Of a stretch of DNA of 64,000 nt, positions 37,816 through 47,077 are shown in pieces. Below the pieces are notes generated by a model. The model saw nothing but the letters and a program-made list of their open reading frames with translations, was not told the DNA's origin and searched no databases. The stretch spans positions 3,658,001 through 3,722,000 of the forward strand of contig NZ_CP027727.1 in assembly GCF_003851685.1 (NCBI RefSeq), written 5' to 3'. How positions within the stretch are numbered: position 1 is the first letter of the stretch; every line of letters starts with the position of its first letter. The position numbers and the translations under genes are program-made. The DNA comes from Pseudomonas sp. R5-89-07. GTDB lineage: Bacteria; Pseudomonadota; Gammaproteobacteria; Pseudomonadales; Pseudomonadaceae.

Positions 37816-38709
37816 TCAATCGCGGTAGCGCAACGCATCCACGAGGAGGCTGAATGCTTGTGTGGGTTGGCGTCGACTTGGGTAGTACAGGTGATATCCG
37901 GAAAACGGCGGGCACCAGTCCTCTAGAACACGAATTAAGCTGCCGTGTTCGATGTCCGATCTCACCTGCTCTTCAGGTAGGTAGGCGAGCCCCTGACCTG
38001 ATCGAGCCCCCATCAAAATGAGAGACGCAGATCCAACAACAAGCTGACCGTCCACATGGACGTTTACAGCTCGACCGTCCTTCTCGAATTCCCAAGCGTA
38101 CAGTCCGCCATGTGTAGGAAGTCGCAGGTTGATGCAGTTGTGAAACGTCAAGTCGGAGGGCGCCCGTGGCTGTCCGTACTTCTCGAAGTACACGGGCGTA
38201 CCGACTACCGCCATGCGCATGTCTGGCCCTATCCGGGTAGCTATCATGCCTTGCGCTACCGTTTCGCCAGGTCGAATGCCAGCATCGAAACGCCCGCCCA
38301 CGATATCTGTCAGCCCTACATCTACGACTATTTCAATTTTGATTTCTGGGTACAGAGGAAGGAATTTCTCCAGCTTGGGCCAGAGCACGGTGGCCGCGGC
38401 GTTTTCGGTAGCCGCGAGGCGCAGGGTACCTCTGGGATTTTCGCCCAATGCAGTAACCGCTTCTAACTCCGCATCGACCTCCGCGAACCGCTGAGCGACG
38501 GTTTGCAGCAGGCGCTCGCCAGCCTGAGTGGGTGACACGCGTCTGGTCGTCCGAGTGAGGAGCCTTACGCCTAAGCGCGTCTCTAATGCCCGCATCGTTT
38601 GGCTCAGCGCTGACTGCGAGACACCCAGTTGCTTCGCTGCTTTGGTAAAGCTTTGTTCTTGTGCAACCACTAAAAACGCGACGAGGTCGGAGGCGGTCTG
38701 CTTGTGCAT
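37816..38709 (-). CDS. LysR-family regulator of the CMD/cupin cassette
   Basis: This 297-residue protein has the LysR HTH at residues about 5-65 (LVAFLVVAQEQSFTKAAKQLGVSQSALSQTMRALE, then RLLTRTTRRVSPTQAG) and a co-inducer domain (LRLAATENAAATVLWPKLEKFLP and onward). It is divergent from the two-gene CMD/cupin set with 120 bp between, the standard position for its own regulator. Codon use and base composition here look somewhat less GC-rich than in the surrounding core genes, which may mean later acquisition; I did not measure it. Confidence 0.92.
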   Translation of the reverse strand: MHKQTASDLVAFLVVAQEQSFTKAAKQLGVSQSALSQTMRALETRLGVRLLTRTTRRVSPTQAGERLLQTVAQRFAEVDAELEAVTALGENPRGTLRLAATENAAATVLWPKLEKFLPLYPEIKIEIVVDVGLTDIVGGRFDAGIRPGETVAQGMIATRIGPDMRMAVVGTPVYFEKYGQPRAPSDLTFHNCINLRLPTHGGLYAWEFEKDGRAVNVHVDGQLVVGSASLILMGARSGQGLAYLPEEQVRSDIEHGSLIRVLEDWCPPFSGYHLYYPSRRQPTQAFSLLVDALRYRD

Positions 38710-38711
38710 TG

Positions 38712-38726
38712 ATAAGCTTCGCTTAT
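38712..38726. promoter_or_regulatory. Candidate LysR box
   Basis: ATAAGC-TTC-GCTTAT is a perfect 6-bp inverted repeat with the T-N11-A core of LysR-binding sites, three bases upstream of the LysR start and about 105 bp before the CMD gene. This suggests autorepression and activation of the divergent genes. Confidence 0.6.
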
Positions 38727-38829
38727 ATATCTAATCAATTTTAAGCACGTTATCAGAAGCAATCGTGGCTGTTAATTTAGTTTCAGATCTAACGCAGCCT
38801 CGCTGCCGAGTGAACGGAAGGAAATTCTG

Positions 38830-39156
38830 ATGGCATACGAAAAAGGTACAGCCCACAAGGCTTTTGGCGATGTAGCTCCGGCGCTTGCCGAATACACCGA
38901 TAACCTGCTGTTCGATGATGTGTGGAAACGGCCCGGCCTCTCACCTCGTGACCGCAGCCTTGTAACCATCACCACCCTCATTGTGCTTTACCGTCAAAAC
39001 GAGTTGCCGTACCACCTTAAGCTTGCCCTTGAGAACGGCGTGACCCGTGAAGAAATCATCGAAACGATCACCCATCTGGCGTTCTATGGCGGCTGGCCCG
39101 TCGCGGCGACTGCACTGAATATCGCTCGCAAGGTGTTCGAGGAGACCGGTACATAA
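38830..39156 (+). CDS. Carboxymuconolactone-decarboxylase-family protein
   Basis: This 108-residue protein is a small CMD-fold protein: FDDVWKRPGLSPRDRSLVTITTLIVLYRQNELPYHLKLALENGVTREEIIETITHLAFYGGWPVA. It has no CXXC motif, so it is not a peroxiredoxin-like AhpD. Such short CMD proteins are commonly found with a cupin and a LysR regulator, as here, and their reaction is unknown. The start at 38830 follows a GAAGGAAATT ribosome site. It is followed 112 bp later by the cupin gene. Confidence 0.9.
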   Translation: MAYEKGTAHKAFGDVAPALAEYTDNLLFDDVWKRPGLSPRDRSLVTITTLIVLYRQNELPYHLKLALENGVTREEIIETITHLAFYGGWPVAATALNIARKVFEETGT

Positions 39157-39268
39157 GCAGGGCCTGTGAATATTTTCCGCAACGCAGGTGCCCACTGACG
39201 TGGCAGCTGCCGCCCACTATCGGTGGCGCAATGCGCACTCAAGCCACCGGCGACTCAGAGAGAATTCC

Positions 39269-39694
39269 ATGAGTGATTCAGACCTAACCATCATCCGCAA
39301 CGGAACCAAGCCATCTGCAAAGGGCCCTGACACTTGGTTCACTGGCTCGGTTCGTATCGACACCATGTTCCAGGCGACAGCACCTGGTCGAGCAACGGGC
39401 GCCATCGTCACGTTTGAGCCATCCGCGCGCACCTTTTGGCACTCTCACCCGGCGGGTCAAACGCTAGTGGTATTGACGGGTGTCGGCTGGGTTCAATGCG
39501 AAGGTGGCCAGCGAACCGAGATTCGCGCGGGTGACGTCGTCTCCTGTGCTTGCGGGAAACGGCATTGGCACGGCGCTGCTGCGACGACTGCGATGTCCCA
39601 TTTTGCGGTCACCGAAACGATCGATGGCAAAAATACTGACTGGATGGAGCCGGTGACCGACGAACAATACCTCGGCGGTGCGCTCGTAAGCTGA
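39269..39694 (+). CDS. Cupin-domain protein
   Basis: ATG 39269 (MSDSDLTIIRNG) gives 141 residues. A single-domain cupin shows FEPSARTFWHSHPAGQTLVVLTGVGWVQCEGGQ, the first metal-binding motif with HSHP, and a second motif around GDVVSCACGKRHWHGAAATTAMSHFAV. Metal binding by the histidines is likely. It probably acts in the same pathway as the CMD protein and is under LysR control. Substrate unknown. Confidence 0.9.
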   Translation: MSDSDLTIIRNGTKPSAKGPDTWFTGSVRIDTMFQATAPGRATGAIVTFEPSARTFWHSHPAGQTLVVLTGVGWVQCEGGQRTEIRAGDVVSCACGKRHWHGAAATTAMSHFAVTETIDGKNTDWMEPVTDEQYLGGALVS

Positions 39695-39787
39695 TCACGT
39701 TGGCGTCGATGCTGTGATGGATGGCTACGTTGACAATCGTCGCCCCGATTGCAGCTATCACGGGTCAACCTGAGCTTTAAACGGCGC

Positions 39788-39826
39788 AAAAAAAGACCCC
39801 GGCCTCTTCAGGACGGGGTCTTTTTA
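39788..39826. terminator. Bidirectional terminator between the cupin gene and ppiD
   Basis: AAAAAGACCCC pairs with GGGGTCTTTTT around a 14-base loop, giving T-runs on both strands. It can end the cupin transcript rightwards and the ppiD transcript leftwards. Confidence 0.88.
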
Positions 39827-39838
39827 TTCAGGCTTGCA

Positions 39839-41713
39839 TCAGAACTTCTTGATGTCTGCCTGGGTTTCCAACTGCTTGCGGTAGGCAGCAAAGTCTTGCT
39901 GGCCAATACGTGAAGCAAGGGCGCGACGGTATTGCGCCTTTTCTTCGTCCGTAGGAGCAGCTGCTTCATTGACGCCGTTCAAGCGCACGATCACCAGGCT
40001 GCCATCGCGCAGGGTGACGGTGGTGAAGGTCGGCTTGTCCTTGGCCGCAGGCTTGGGCATGCGGAACAACGCTTGCAGCACCGCAGGGTCGATAGCTTCC
40101 TGGCCACGGGTAGCAGCTTCGGTCACCTTCCAGGCCTGGCCGTCAATCGGCTGGTTCAACGCGGTCTTGCCATCACGCAGGCTGGCGATCAACTCGTCGG
40201 CATGGGTTTTGGCGGCGGCGCTGGCGCGCTCCTTGGTCATCTGTGCGCGAATCGGCTCAGCAACCTGTTCCAGCGGCAGCTGGGCAGGCTTGCGGTGCTC
40301 TTTGGCGCGCAGCACGATGATGGTTTCCGGGTCCAGCTCGATGGCAGTGCTGTTGGCACCTTCATCCAGCACTTCCGGGCTGAACGCAGCGGTGACCACG
40401 GCACGGTTGGCCGCGACGCCTTCGCCACCCTCACGACCGAACGGCGCGGAAGTGTGCACGGTCAGCTTCAGATCGGACGCCGGCTGGGCCAGGTCGGAGG
40501 CTTCGAATGCCGCATCTTCCAATTGCTTGGTCGCTTCGACAAAGCGCTGTTCAACCTGCTGGGTCTTGAGCTCGCGGGTCAGCTTGTCTTTCAGGCTGGC
40601 GAACGATGGCACTTGTGGCGCCTCAACGCCCAGCAGCTTGATCAAATGCCAACCGAACGTGGTGCGCACCGGCACTGACACCTGGTCTTGCTTCAAGCCG
40701 TACAGAGCCGTCTCGAAGTCCGGATCGTAGACACCAGGACCGGCAAAGCCCAAATCCCCGCCATTGTTGGCCGAACCCGGATCCTGGGAAAACTCCTTGG
40801 CCAGGGCTTCAAATTTTTCGCCCTTGGCCAGGCGCGCCTGGATGTCTTCGATCTTGGCCTTGGCTTGCGCCTCGGTGACCTTGTCGTTGACCTCGATCAG
40901 AATGTGCGCGGCACGACGCTGTTCAGCGAGGTTGGCGGTTTCTTTCTCGTAGGCAGCCTGCAGCTCATTGTCCTTGACGGTAACCTGGTCGAAGAACGAC
41001 GACTTCTTCAGCTCCAGGTAGTCGATGACGACCTGGTCCGGGGTCATGAACTCCTTGGCATGCTGGTCGTAGTAGGCCTTGACTTCGTCGTCGGTGAGTT
41101 TCACCGCTGCCGGGTCAGCCTTGATGTTGACGGTGGCGAAATCGCGGGTCTGTTTTTCCAGACGGGCGAATGCCAGCACCTCGGCGTCGGTCACGAAACC
41201 ACTGCCGGCGATGCCTGCGCGAACCTGGCCGATGAGCATTTCCTGGGTCAGCATCTGACGGAATTGCAGGCGGCTATAGCCCAGTTGGCGGATTACCTGG
41301 TCAAAGCGTTCGGTGTTGAACTTGCCGTCCACCTGGAATTCCGGCGTCTGCAGGATCACCTGGTCCAGTGCCGCTTCCGAGAAGCCGAACTTGGAATCAG
41401 CAGCGCCTTGCAGCAGCAGCTTGCGATCGATCAGGCCCTTGAGGGCCGCGTCGCGCAGCAGTTTTTCGTCCAACAGGGAAGCATCGAAATCCTTGCCCAG
41501 TTGTTGCATCAGCTGGCGCCGTTGCATATCGACGGCCTGGCTCAATTCGGTCTGGGTGATTTCCTCACCGTTGACCTTGGCCACGTCCTGCTTGTTATTA
41601 CCCGAAGCCTGGAAAATAGCCTCGATACCGGTGAACGCCATCAATGCGACGATGATCCCGATAATGGTCTTGGCAATCCAGCCTTGTGAATTGTCCCTGA
41701 TATTTTGCAGCAT
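39839..41713 (-). CDS. ppiD: Peptidyl-prolyl isomerase PpiD, membrane-anchored periplasmic chaperone
   Basis: This 624-residue protein has the PpiD layout. An N-terminal membrane anchor (GWIAKTIIGIIVALMAFTGI) is followed by a SurA-N-like chaperone part (EEITQTELSQAVDMQRRQLM). The parvulin domain sits about residues 265-360 (AAHILIEVNDKVTEAQAKAKIEDIQARLAKG, EFSQDPGSANNGGDLGF, VRTTFGWHLIKLL), and a C-terminal region ends AYRKQLETQADIKKF. PpiD assists folding of outer-membrane and secreted proteins near the Sec exit. It is downstream of hupB, as in P. aeruginosa and E. coli. Confidence 0.96.
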   Translation of the reverse strand: MLQNIRDNSQGWIAKTIIGIIVALMAFTGIEAIFQASGNNKQDVAKVNGEEITQTELSQAVDMQRRQLMQQLGKDFDASLLDEKLLRDAALKGLIDRKLLLQGAADSKFGFSEAALDQVILQTPEFQVDGKFNTERFDQVIRQLGYSRLQFRQMLTQEMLIGQVRAGIAGSGFVTDAEVLAFARLEKQTRDFATVNIKADPAAVKLTDDEVKAYYDQHAKEFMTPDQVVIDYLELKKSSFFDQVTVKDNELQAAYEKETANLAEQRRAAHILIEVNDKVTEAQAKAKIEDIQARLAKGEKFEALAKEFSQDPGSANNGGDLGFAGPGVYDPDFETALYGLKQDQVSVPVRTTFGWHLIKLLGVEAPQVPSFASLKDKLTRELKTQQVEQRFVEATKQLEDAAFEASDLAQPASDLKLTVHTSAPFGREGGEGVAANRAVVTAAFSPEVLDEGANSTAIELDPETIIVLRAKEHRKPAQLPLEQVAEPIRAQMTKERASAAAKTHADELIASLRDGKTALNQPIDGQAWKVTEAATRGQEAIDPAVLQALFRMPKPAAKDKPTFTTVTLRDGSLVIVRLNGVNEAAAPTDEEKAQYRRALASRIGQQDFAAYRKQLETQADIKKF

Positions 41714-41783
41714 GCGTCCCCCAGAAACGGTTGAACATCAAAAATAGGCAACCGTGGAGCGTGGGTAGAATCCGGATAGAAGA

Positions 41784-41807
41784 AAGGCGCATCCGAGGAT
41801 GCGCCTT
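41784..41807 (-). terminator. Hairpin between hupB and ppiD
   Basis: AAGGCGCATCC and GGATGCGCCTT form a perfect 11-bp stem with a tiny loop. On the minus strand it is followed by a short T-rich stretch (TTCTT), so termination of hupB transcription here is plausible but may be partial. Confidence 0.55.
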
Positions 41808-41815
41808 CTCGTAAC

Positions 41816-41893
41816 TGGCGGAGCGGACGGGGGTTTTAACTCTGACCCCCGGCGTGACGACCCGATGGATACGTGGGTCGGCTACCGATCCGC
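41816..41893 (-). pseudogene. Decayed tRNA-Asp gene
   Basis: On the minus strand this stretch is clearly related to tRNA-Asp. The anticodon-arm sequence GTCACGCCGGGGGTC, including GUC, and the acceptor 3' end CCGTCCGCTCCGCCA are identical to the usual pseudomonad tRNA-Asp as I know it. However, the T loop (normally GTTCGAG) reads GTTAAAAC, the 5' acceptor strand does not pair, and the D arm is scrambled. No functional tRNA is expected. In related genomes functional tRNA-Asp/tRNA-Val genes sit close to hupB, so this is probably a remnant. I compared from memory only. Confidence 0.65.
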
Positions 41894-41944
41894 TGCCAGG
41901 CCAGACCTGCGTCCGACCCGGGTAAACAAAGGCTTGATCGAAGC

Positions 41945-42217
41945 TTAGTTAACGGCTTCTTTCAGGGCTTTACCGGCTTTGAAACCTGGTTTCTTGGCAG
42001 CAGCGATTTGCAGTGCTTTGCCGGTCTGTGGGTTACGGCCAGTGCGAGCTGGGCGGTCAGTCACAGAGAAAGTACCGAAGCCTACCAGTACCACGGAGTC
42101 GCCGGCCTTCAGAGCGCCAGTGACGGATTCGATTACTGCGTCCAGCGCACGGCCGGCAGCAGCTTTCGGGATATCAGCGGATGCAGCGATAGCATCAATC
42201 AGTTCCGACTTGTTCAC
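41945..42217 (-). CDS. hupB: DNA-binding protein HU-beta
   Basis: This 90-residue protein is a HU-family nucleoid protein: [32 protein letters not shown], then [25 protein letters not shown] and [16 protein letters not shown]. The beta-arm with RTGRNPQTG that grips DNA is intact. It follows lon with a 150-bp gap, an arrangement shared by other gammaproteobacteria, and helps compact DNA. Confidence 0.97.
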   Translation of the reverse strand: MNKSELIDAIAASADIPKAAAGRALDAVIESVTGALKAGDSVVLVGFGTFSVTDRPARTGRNPQTGKALQIAAAKKPGFKAGKALKEAVN

Positions 42218-42367
42218 TCTAAGTCCCCTTATATATCTATGAGTATGATTCTAAGTTTTTTTGGTAAAAAGCAAAAACCAGTGCTGAATGGCCTACAGAC
42301 ACTTAAGAGCCGCTTTATAACAAGGGCTCTAAAAAGCTGTCAAGGAAGCCCCCCAGGCTTCAACACA

Positions 42368-44764
42368 TTAATGCGTGCTAATTCTTTCCTTGGAATCCGA
42401 CTCGCGTTTTTCGTCCTTCGCGACTATCTCCGGAGCCACATCCGGCAAGGGCTCCGGCGCGTATTGCAGCGCAATTTGGAGGACTTCGTCAATCCATTTA
42501 ACCGGTTTAATCTGAAGATCCTGCTTGATATTGTCAGGAATTTCCTTCAAGTCGCGAACATTCTCTTCAGGAATGATCACGGTCTTGATTCCACCCCGGT
42601 GTGCGGCGAGCAATTTCTCTTTCAGACCACCGATAGCCAATACCTGACCACGCAGGGTGATTTCCCCGGTCATCGCTACATCAGCACGCACCGGAATGCC
42701 AGTCAATGCCGACACCAGGGCCGTGCACATGCCTACACCCGCGCTAGGGCCGTCTTTTGGGGTCGCCCCTTCCGGCATGTGGATATGGGTGTCGTGCTTC
42801 TCGTGGAAGTCCAGAGGGATACCGAGGCTCCTGGCACGGCTGCGCACCACGGTCTGCGCGGCGGTGATCGATTCGACCATCACATCGCCCAGCGAACCGG
42901 TTTTGATCAACTGGCCCTTGCCCGGGATCACGGCCGCTTCGATGGTCAGCAACTCGCCGCCCACCTGGGTCCACGCCAGGCCAGTCACCTGCCCTACCTG
43001 GTCCTGCTGCTCGGCCAGGCCGTAGCGGAATTTACGCACGCCCAGGAAATGCTCCAGCGAGTCGGCAGTCACCTTCACCGAGAAGCGTTTTTCCAGCGCA
43101 TGCTCCTTGACCGCCTTGCGGCAGATTTTCGCGATCTGACGCTCAAGCCCGCGTACACCGGCCTCCCGGGTGTAATAACGCACAATGTCACGGATCGCTT
43201 CGACTTCAAATTCGATCTCGCCTTTCTTCAGGCCGTTGGCCGAAGTCTGCTTGGGCGCGAGGTATTTGACGGCAATATTGATCTTCTCGTCTTCGGTGTA
43301 ACCCGGCAGACGAATCACCTCCATCCGGTCCAGCAACGCTGGCGGAATGTTCATGGAGTTGGAGGTGCACAGGAACATGACGTCGGACAGGTCGTAATCA
43401 ACTTCCAGATAATGGTCGTTGAAGTTGTGGTTCTGCTCGGGATCGAGCACCTCGAGCAACGCCGACGCCGGATCGCCACGCATGTCGCTGCCCATCTTGT
43501 CGATTTCATCGAGCAGGAACAGCGGGTTGCGCACGCCCACTTTTGTCATCTTTTGAATCAATCTTCCTGGCATCGAACCGATGTACGTCCGGCGATGACC
43601 ACGAATTTCCGCTTCGTCACGCACGCCGCCAAGGGCCATGCGCACGAACTTGCGGTTGGTCGCACTGGCAATCGACTCCGCCAAGGAGGTTTTACCCACC
43701 CCAGGAGGACCAACCAGGCACAACACCGGGCCGCGAATTTTCTTCACGCGCTTTTGCACGGCGAGGTATTCGAGGATACGTTCCTTGACCTCTTCGAGGC
43801 CGTAGTGGTCGGCATCGAGAATTTCTTCGGCGCGGGTCAGGTCCAGGCGTACCTTGGTCTGGGCCTTCCACGGCACTTGCACGAGCCAGTCGATGTAGGA
43901 GCGAACCACGGTGGCTTCGGCCGACATCGGCGACATCTGCTTGAGTTTGTTCAGCTCGGCCGTTGCTTTGGTCAGCGCGTCTTTCGGCAGGCCGGCGGCA
44001 TCGATACGCTTTTTCAGCTCTTCGATCTCGTTGTGGCCTTCCTCGCCATCGCCGAGTTCTTTCTGAATGGCCTTCATCTGCTCATTCAAGTAGTACTCGC
44101 GCTGGCTGCGCTCCATTTGTTTCTTCACGCGGCCACGAATGCGCTTCTCGACCTGCAGCAGGTCGATTTCGCCATCCAGCAGTGCCAGCACGTGCTCGAC
44201 ACGGGACGACAGGTCGATGATCTCGAGGATGTCCTGCTTCTGCTCGATCTTCAGCGCCATGTGCGCCGCCATGGTGTCGACCAGGCGGCTTGGCTCATCG
44301 ATGCTGTTGAGGGACGACAGGACTTCAGCCGGGACTTTCTTACCCAGTTGCACATACTGCTCGAACTGCGAAAGCAGGCTGCGCACGAAGACTTCGGACT
44401 CGCGCTCAGGGGCTTCGACTTCGTCGATCAGCGCCACTTCGGCGCGCAGGTGGCCGTCCACCTCCATGAAACGCTCTACTGCGCCGCGCTGCTCGCCTTC
44501 CACCAGTACCTTGACGGTGCCGTCGGGAAGCTTGAGCAATTGCAGGACAGTCGCAACAGTGCCGACGCGATACAGGGCGTCTTCGCCTGGATCATCGTCA
44601 GCAGGATTCTTCTGGGCCAACAGCAGGATCTGCTTGTCGCCCGTCATCGCAGCCTCGAGGGCTTCGATAGACTTCTCGCGCCCCACGAACAGCGGGATAA
44701 CCATGTGCGGATAAACGACGACATCACGCAACGGCAGGAGAGGCAATTCGATGGTTGTCTTCAT
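42368..44764 (-). CDS. lon: ATP-dependent protease Lon
   Basis: The start is ATG 44764 ([26 protein letters not shown]), because further upstream codons lie in the promoter; 798 residues, the full LonA length. The N-terminal substrate-binding domain is followed by the AAA+ module ([17 protein letters not shown]alker [17 protein letters not shown]alker B) and the serine-lysine protease domain ([20 protein letters not shown] with the catalytic Ser, and [22 protein letters not shown] with the Lys). It degrades misfolded and regulatory proteins. A heat-shock-type promoter lies upstream. Confidence 0.98.
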   Translation of the reverse strand: MKTTIELPLLPLRDVVVYPHMVIPLFVGREKSIEALEAAMTGDKQILLLAQKNPADDDPGEDALYRVGTVATVLQLLKLPDGTVKVLVEGEQRGAVERFMEVDGHLRAEVALIDEVEAPERESEVFVRSLLSQFEQYVQLGKKVPAEVLSSLNSIDEPSRLVDTMAAHMALKIEQKQDILEIIDLSSRVEHVLALLDGEIDLLQVEKRIRGRVKKQMERSQREYYLNEQMKAIQKELGDGEEGHNEIEELKKRIDAAGLPKDALTKATAELNKLKQMSPMSAEATVVRSYIDWLVQVPWKAQTKVRLDLTRAEEILDADHYGLEEVKERILEYLAVQKRVKKIRGPVLCLVGPPGVGKTSLAESIASATNRKFVRMALGGVRDEAEIRGHRRTYIGSMPGRLIQKMTKVGVRNPLFLLDEIDKMGSDMRGDPASALLEVLDPEQNHNFNDHYLEVDYDLSDVMFLCTSNSMNIPPALLDRMEVIRLPGYTEDEKINIAVKYLAPKQTSANGLKKGEIEFEVEAIRDIVRYYTREAGVRGLERQIAKICRKAVKEHALEKRFSVKVTADSLEHFLGVRKFRYGLAEQQDQVGQVTGLAWTQVGGELLTIEAAVIPGKGQLIKTGSLGDVMVESITAAQTVVRSRARSLGIPLDFHEKHDTHIHMPEGATPKDGPSAGVGMCTALVSALTGIPVRADVAMTGEITLRGQVLAIGGLKEKLLAAHRGGIKTVIIPEENVRDLKEIPDNIKQDLQIKPVKWIDEVLQIALQYAPEPLPDVAPEIVAKDEKRESDSKERISTH

Positions 44765-44805
44765 GATTTCGCCTCTATGACAGTTGAAAAACAAGCTTGA
44801 AACCA

Positions 44806-44834
44806 AGATGGGGGTTGCCTGCAAAAAAAACAAG
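44806..44834 (-). promoter_or_regulatory. Sigma-32-type heat-shock promoter of lon
   Basis: On the minus strand CTTGTTT (44828-44834) and CCCCATCT (44806-44813) are separated by 14 bp. They match the RpoH consensus CTTGAAA-N13-15-CCCCATNT closely, and lie 42 bp upstream of the lon start codon. Confidence 0.75.
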
Positions 44835-44900
44835 CTCAATGCCAGCACTTAAACGCATGAATAAACGCGATTTAATCCGCCGCCCTGCAAAAAGACCCCA

Positions 44901-44930
44901 AAAAAACAAGGGGCCCCGAAAGGCCCCTTG
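44901..44930 (-). terminator. Terminator of clpX
   Basis: The stem CAAGGGGCC/GGCCCCTTG (44907-44930) is followed, on the minus strand, by a run of T residues (opposite A at 44901-44906). It separates clpX from lon. Confidence 0.88.
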
Positions 44931-44954
44931 CTTGTACCACCACTGCGCAGACGC

Positions 44955-46238
44955 TTAGGCGTCAGGTGCAGCCTTGGCAGCCGGCTCACTGTTTTCGTAG
45001 ATATACAGTGGCTTGGACTTGCCTTCGATAACGCTTTCGTCGATCACCACTTTACTCACCTCGGACTGCGAGGGGATTTCATACATGGTGTCGAGCAATA
45101 CGCCTTCGAGGATCGAGCGCAAACCACGTGCACCGGTCTTGCGCTCCAGTGCCCGCTTGGCCACCGATTTGAGCGCGTCGGTACGGAACTCGAGGTCCAC
45201 ACCTTCCATCTCGAACAACTTGGCATATTGCTTGGTCAGGGCGTTTTTCGGCTCGGTGAGGATCTGAATCAAAGCAGCCTCATCCAGCTCGTCCAGCGTG
45301 GCCAGGACCGGCAGACGACCGACGAATTCCGGGATCAGGCCGAACTTGACCAGATCGTCAGGTTCAACTTCACGCAGGGACTCGCCAACCTTCTTGCCTT
45401 CTTCCTTGCTACGCACTTCCGCGCCGAAACCGATGCCGCCACGGGTGGAACGCTGCTGAATTACCTTTTCCAGGCCGGAGAACGCACCACCACAGATAAA
45501 CAGGATGTTACGCGTATCGACCTGCAGGAATTCCTGCTGCGGGTGCTTACGGCCGCCTTGCGGTGGTACCGAAGCGACCGTGCCTTCGATCAGCTTCAAC
45601 AGTGCCTGCTGTACGCCTTCACCGGAAACGTCCCGAGTGATCGACGGGTTGTCCGACTTGCGCGAAATCTTGTCGATTTCGTCGATGTAGACAATACCCA
45701 TCTGGGCCTTCTCTACGTCGTAGTCGCACTTCTGCAGCAGTTTCTGAATGATGTTCTCGACATCTTCGCCCACATAGCCAGCCTCGGTGAGGGTGGTGGC
45801 GTCGGCGATGGTGAACGGAACGTTCAGCAGGCGAGCGAGAGTTTCCGCAAGCAGGGTTTTACCCGAGCCTGTAGGACCGATCAGCAGGATATTACTCTTG
45901 CCGAGTTCGACTTCGTCGCCTTTCTTGTCACGCTGGTTCAGGCGCTTGTAGTGGTTGTACACCGCTACGGCCAGAACCTTCTTCGCACGCTCCTGACCAA
46001 TCACGTACTGGTCAAGGATGCCGCTGATTTCTTTCGGCGATGGGAGTTTGTGCGCACTGCTCTCGGCCTGGGCTTCCTGCACCTCCTCGCGGATGATGTC
46101 ATTGCACAGGTCGACGCATTCGTCGCAGATAAACACCGAGGGGCCGGCAATCAATTTGCGTACTTCATGCTGGCTTTTGCCACAGAAGGAGCAATAGAGC
46201 AGCTTGCCGTTGTCCTCGCCGTTGCGGGTGTCAGTCAT
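44955..46238 (-). CDS. clpX: ATP-dependent Clp protease ATP-binding subunit ClpX
   Basis: ATG 46238 ([16 protein letters not shown]), 427 residues. The N-terminal zinc domain has CSFCGKS and [10 protein letters not shown]. The AAA+ domain has Walker [22 protein letters not shown] and Walker [17 protein letters not shown]. The ClpP-contacting IGF-type loop is represented by [10 protein letters not shown]. It unfolds substrates and feeds them to ClpP. It is downstream of clpP by 112 bp and ends in a strong terminator before lon. Confidence 0.98.
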   Translation of the reverse strand: MTDTRNGEDNGKLLYCSFCGKSQHEVRKLIAGPSVFICDECVDLCNDIIREEVQEAQAESSAHKLPSPKEISGILDQYVIGQERAKKVLAVAVYNHYKRLNQRDKKGDEVELGKSNILLIGPTGSGKTLLAETLARLLNVPFTIADATTLTEAGYVGEDVENIIQKLLQKCDYDVEKAQMGIVYIDEIDKISRKSDNPSITRDVSGEGVQQALLKLIEGTVASVPPQGGRKHPQQEFLQVDTRNILFICGGAFSGLEKVIQQRSTRGGIGFGAEVRSKEEGKKVGESLREVEPDDLVKFGLIPEFVGRLPVLATLDELDEAALIQILTEPKNALTKQYAKLFEMEGVDLEFRTDALKSVAKRALERKTGARGLRSILEGVLLDTMYEIPSQSEVSKVVIDESVIEGKSKPLYIYENSEPAAKAAPDA

Positions 46239-46350
46239 TCGTTCGATCCAAATCCGATAGGCTTGCAACACAAGATGAAGGCTTATGCGGGCTTTTTCAA
46301 GCCCGCCAGTGGTCGGACATGCCGACCAGCCCTATTTTGAGCGGCTTATA

Positions 46351-46986
46351 TTAAGCGGGGCGCTTTTCGATCACGGCGTCGATCAACCCGTATTCACGGG
46401 CGGCTTCGGCGCTCATGAAGTTGTCACGGTTGGTATCACGCTCGATTTCTTCAAGTGTGTGCCCGCTGTGCTTGGCCATCAGCGTGTTGAGACGCTCACG
46501 AATGAAGAGGATTTCCTTGGCATGGATTTCGATGTCCGATGCCTGGCCCTGGAAACCGCCCAGTGGCTGGTGAATCATCACGCGCGAGTTCGGCAGGCAG
46601 TAACGCTTGCCCTCGGCGCCGGCGGTCAGCAGGAATGCACCCATGCTGCAGGCCTGGCCAATGCAGGTCGTCGACACGTTTGGCTTGATGAACTGCATGG
46701 TGTCGTAGATCGACATGCCCGCAGTCACCGAACCACCCGGCGAGTTGATGTAGAGATGGATGTCCTTGTCCGGGTTTTCCGCTTCAAGGAACAGCAGTTG
46801 CGCACAGATCAGGTTGGCCATGTAGTCCTCTACCGGGCCAACCAGAAAGATCACTCGCTCCTTGAGCAGGCGCGAGTAGATGTCGTAGGCGCGTTCGCCA
46901 CGAGCGGACTGCTCGACAACCATCGGGACCAGGCCGCCTGCGGCCTGGATATCAGAGTTCTGCTGAATATAGGAATTACGGAACAT
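46351..46986 (-). CDS. clpP: ATP-dependent Clp protease proteolytic subunit
   Basis: This 211-residue serine protease has the catalytic Ser in [16 protein letters not shown] and the His in [21 protein letters not shown], and the usual N-terminal [25 protein letters not shown]. It forms the tetradecameric chamber used by ClpX and probably ClpA. It is placed between tig and clpX, as in E. coli. Confidence 0.98.
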   Translation of the reverse strand: MFRNSYIQQNSDIQAAGGLVPMVVEQSARGERAYDIYSRLLKERVIFLVGPVEDYMANLICAQLLFLEAENPDKDIHLYINSPGGSVTAGMSIYDTMQFIKPNVSTTCIGQACSMGAFLLTAGAEGKRYCLPNSRVMIHQPLGGFQGQASDIEIHAKEILFIRERLNTLMAKHSGHTLEEIERDTNRDNFMSAEAAREYGLIDAVIEKRPA

Positions 46987-47026
46987 GCTCTGCAGTTACT
47001 CCCAAATAGTCATGTCTTGAAAACGC

Positions 47027-47053
47027 ATAAGCCAGCGCGAGGCTGGCTTATGG
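47027..47053 (-). terminator. Hairpin after the tig gene
   Basis: CATAAGCCAGC and GCTGGCTTATG form an 11-bp stem. The minus-strand T-run after it is short, so it may attenuate rather than stop transcription entering clpP. Confidence 0.6.
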
Positions 47054-47077
47054 TTGAATTTCCAACGAGTTGGACAA

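Noticed and set aside
41873-44800. A 975-codon plus-strand frame opposite lon and hupB
   Set aside because: Antisense to lon and hupB, with no ribosome site or domain; it exists only because GC-rich codons leave few stops on the other strand.
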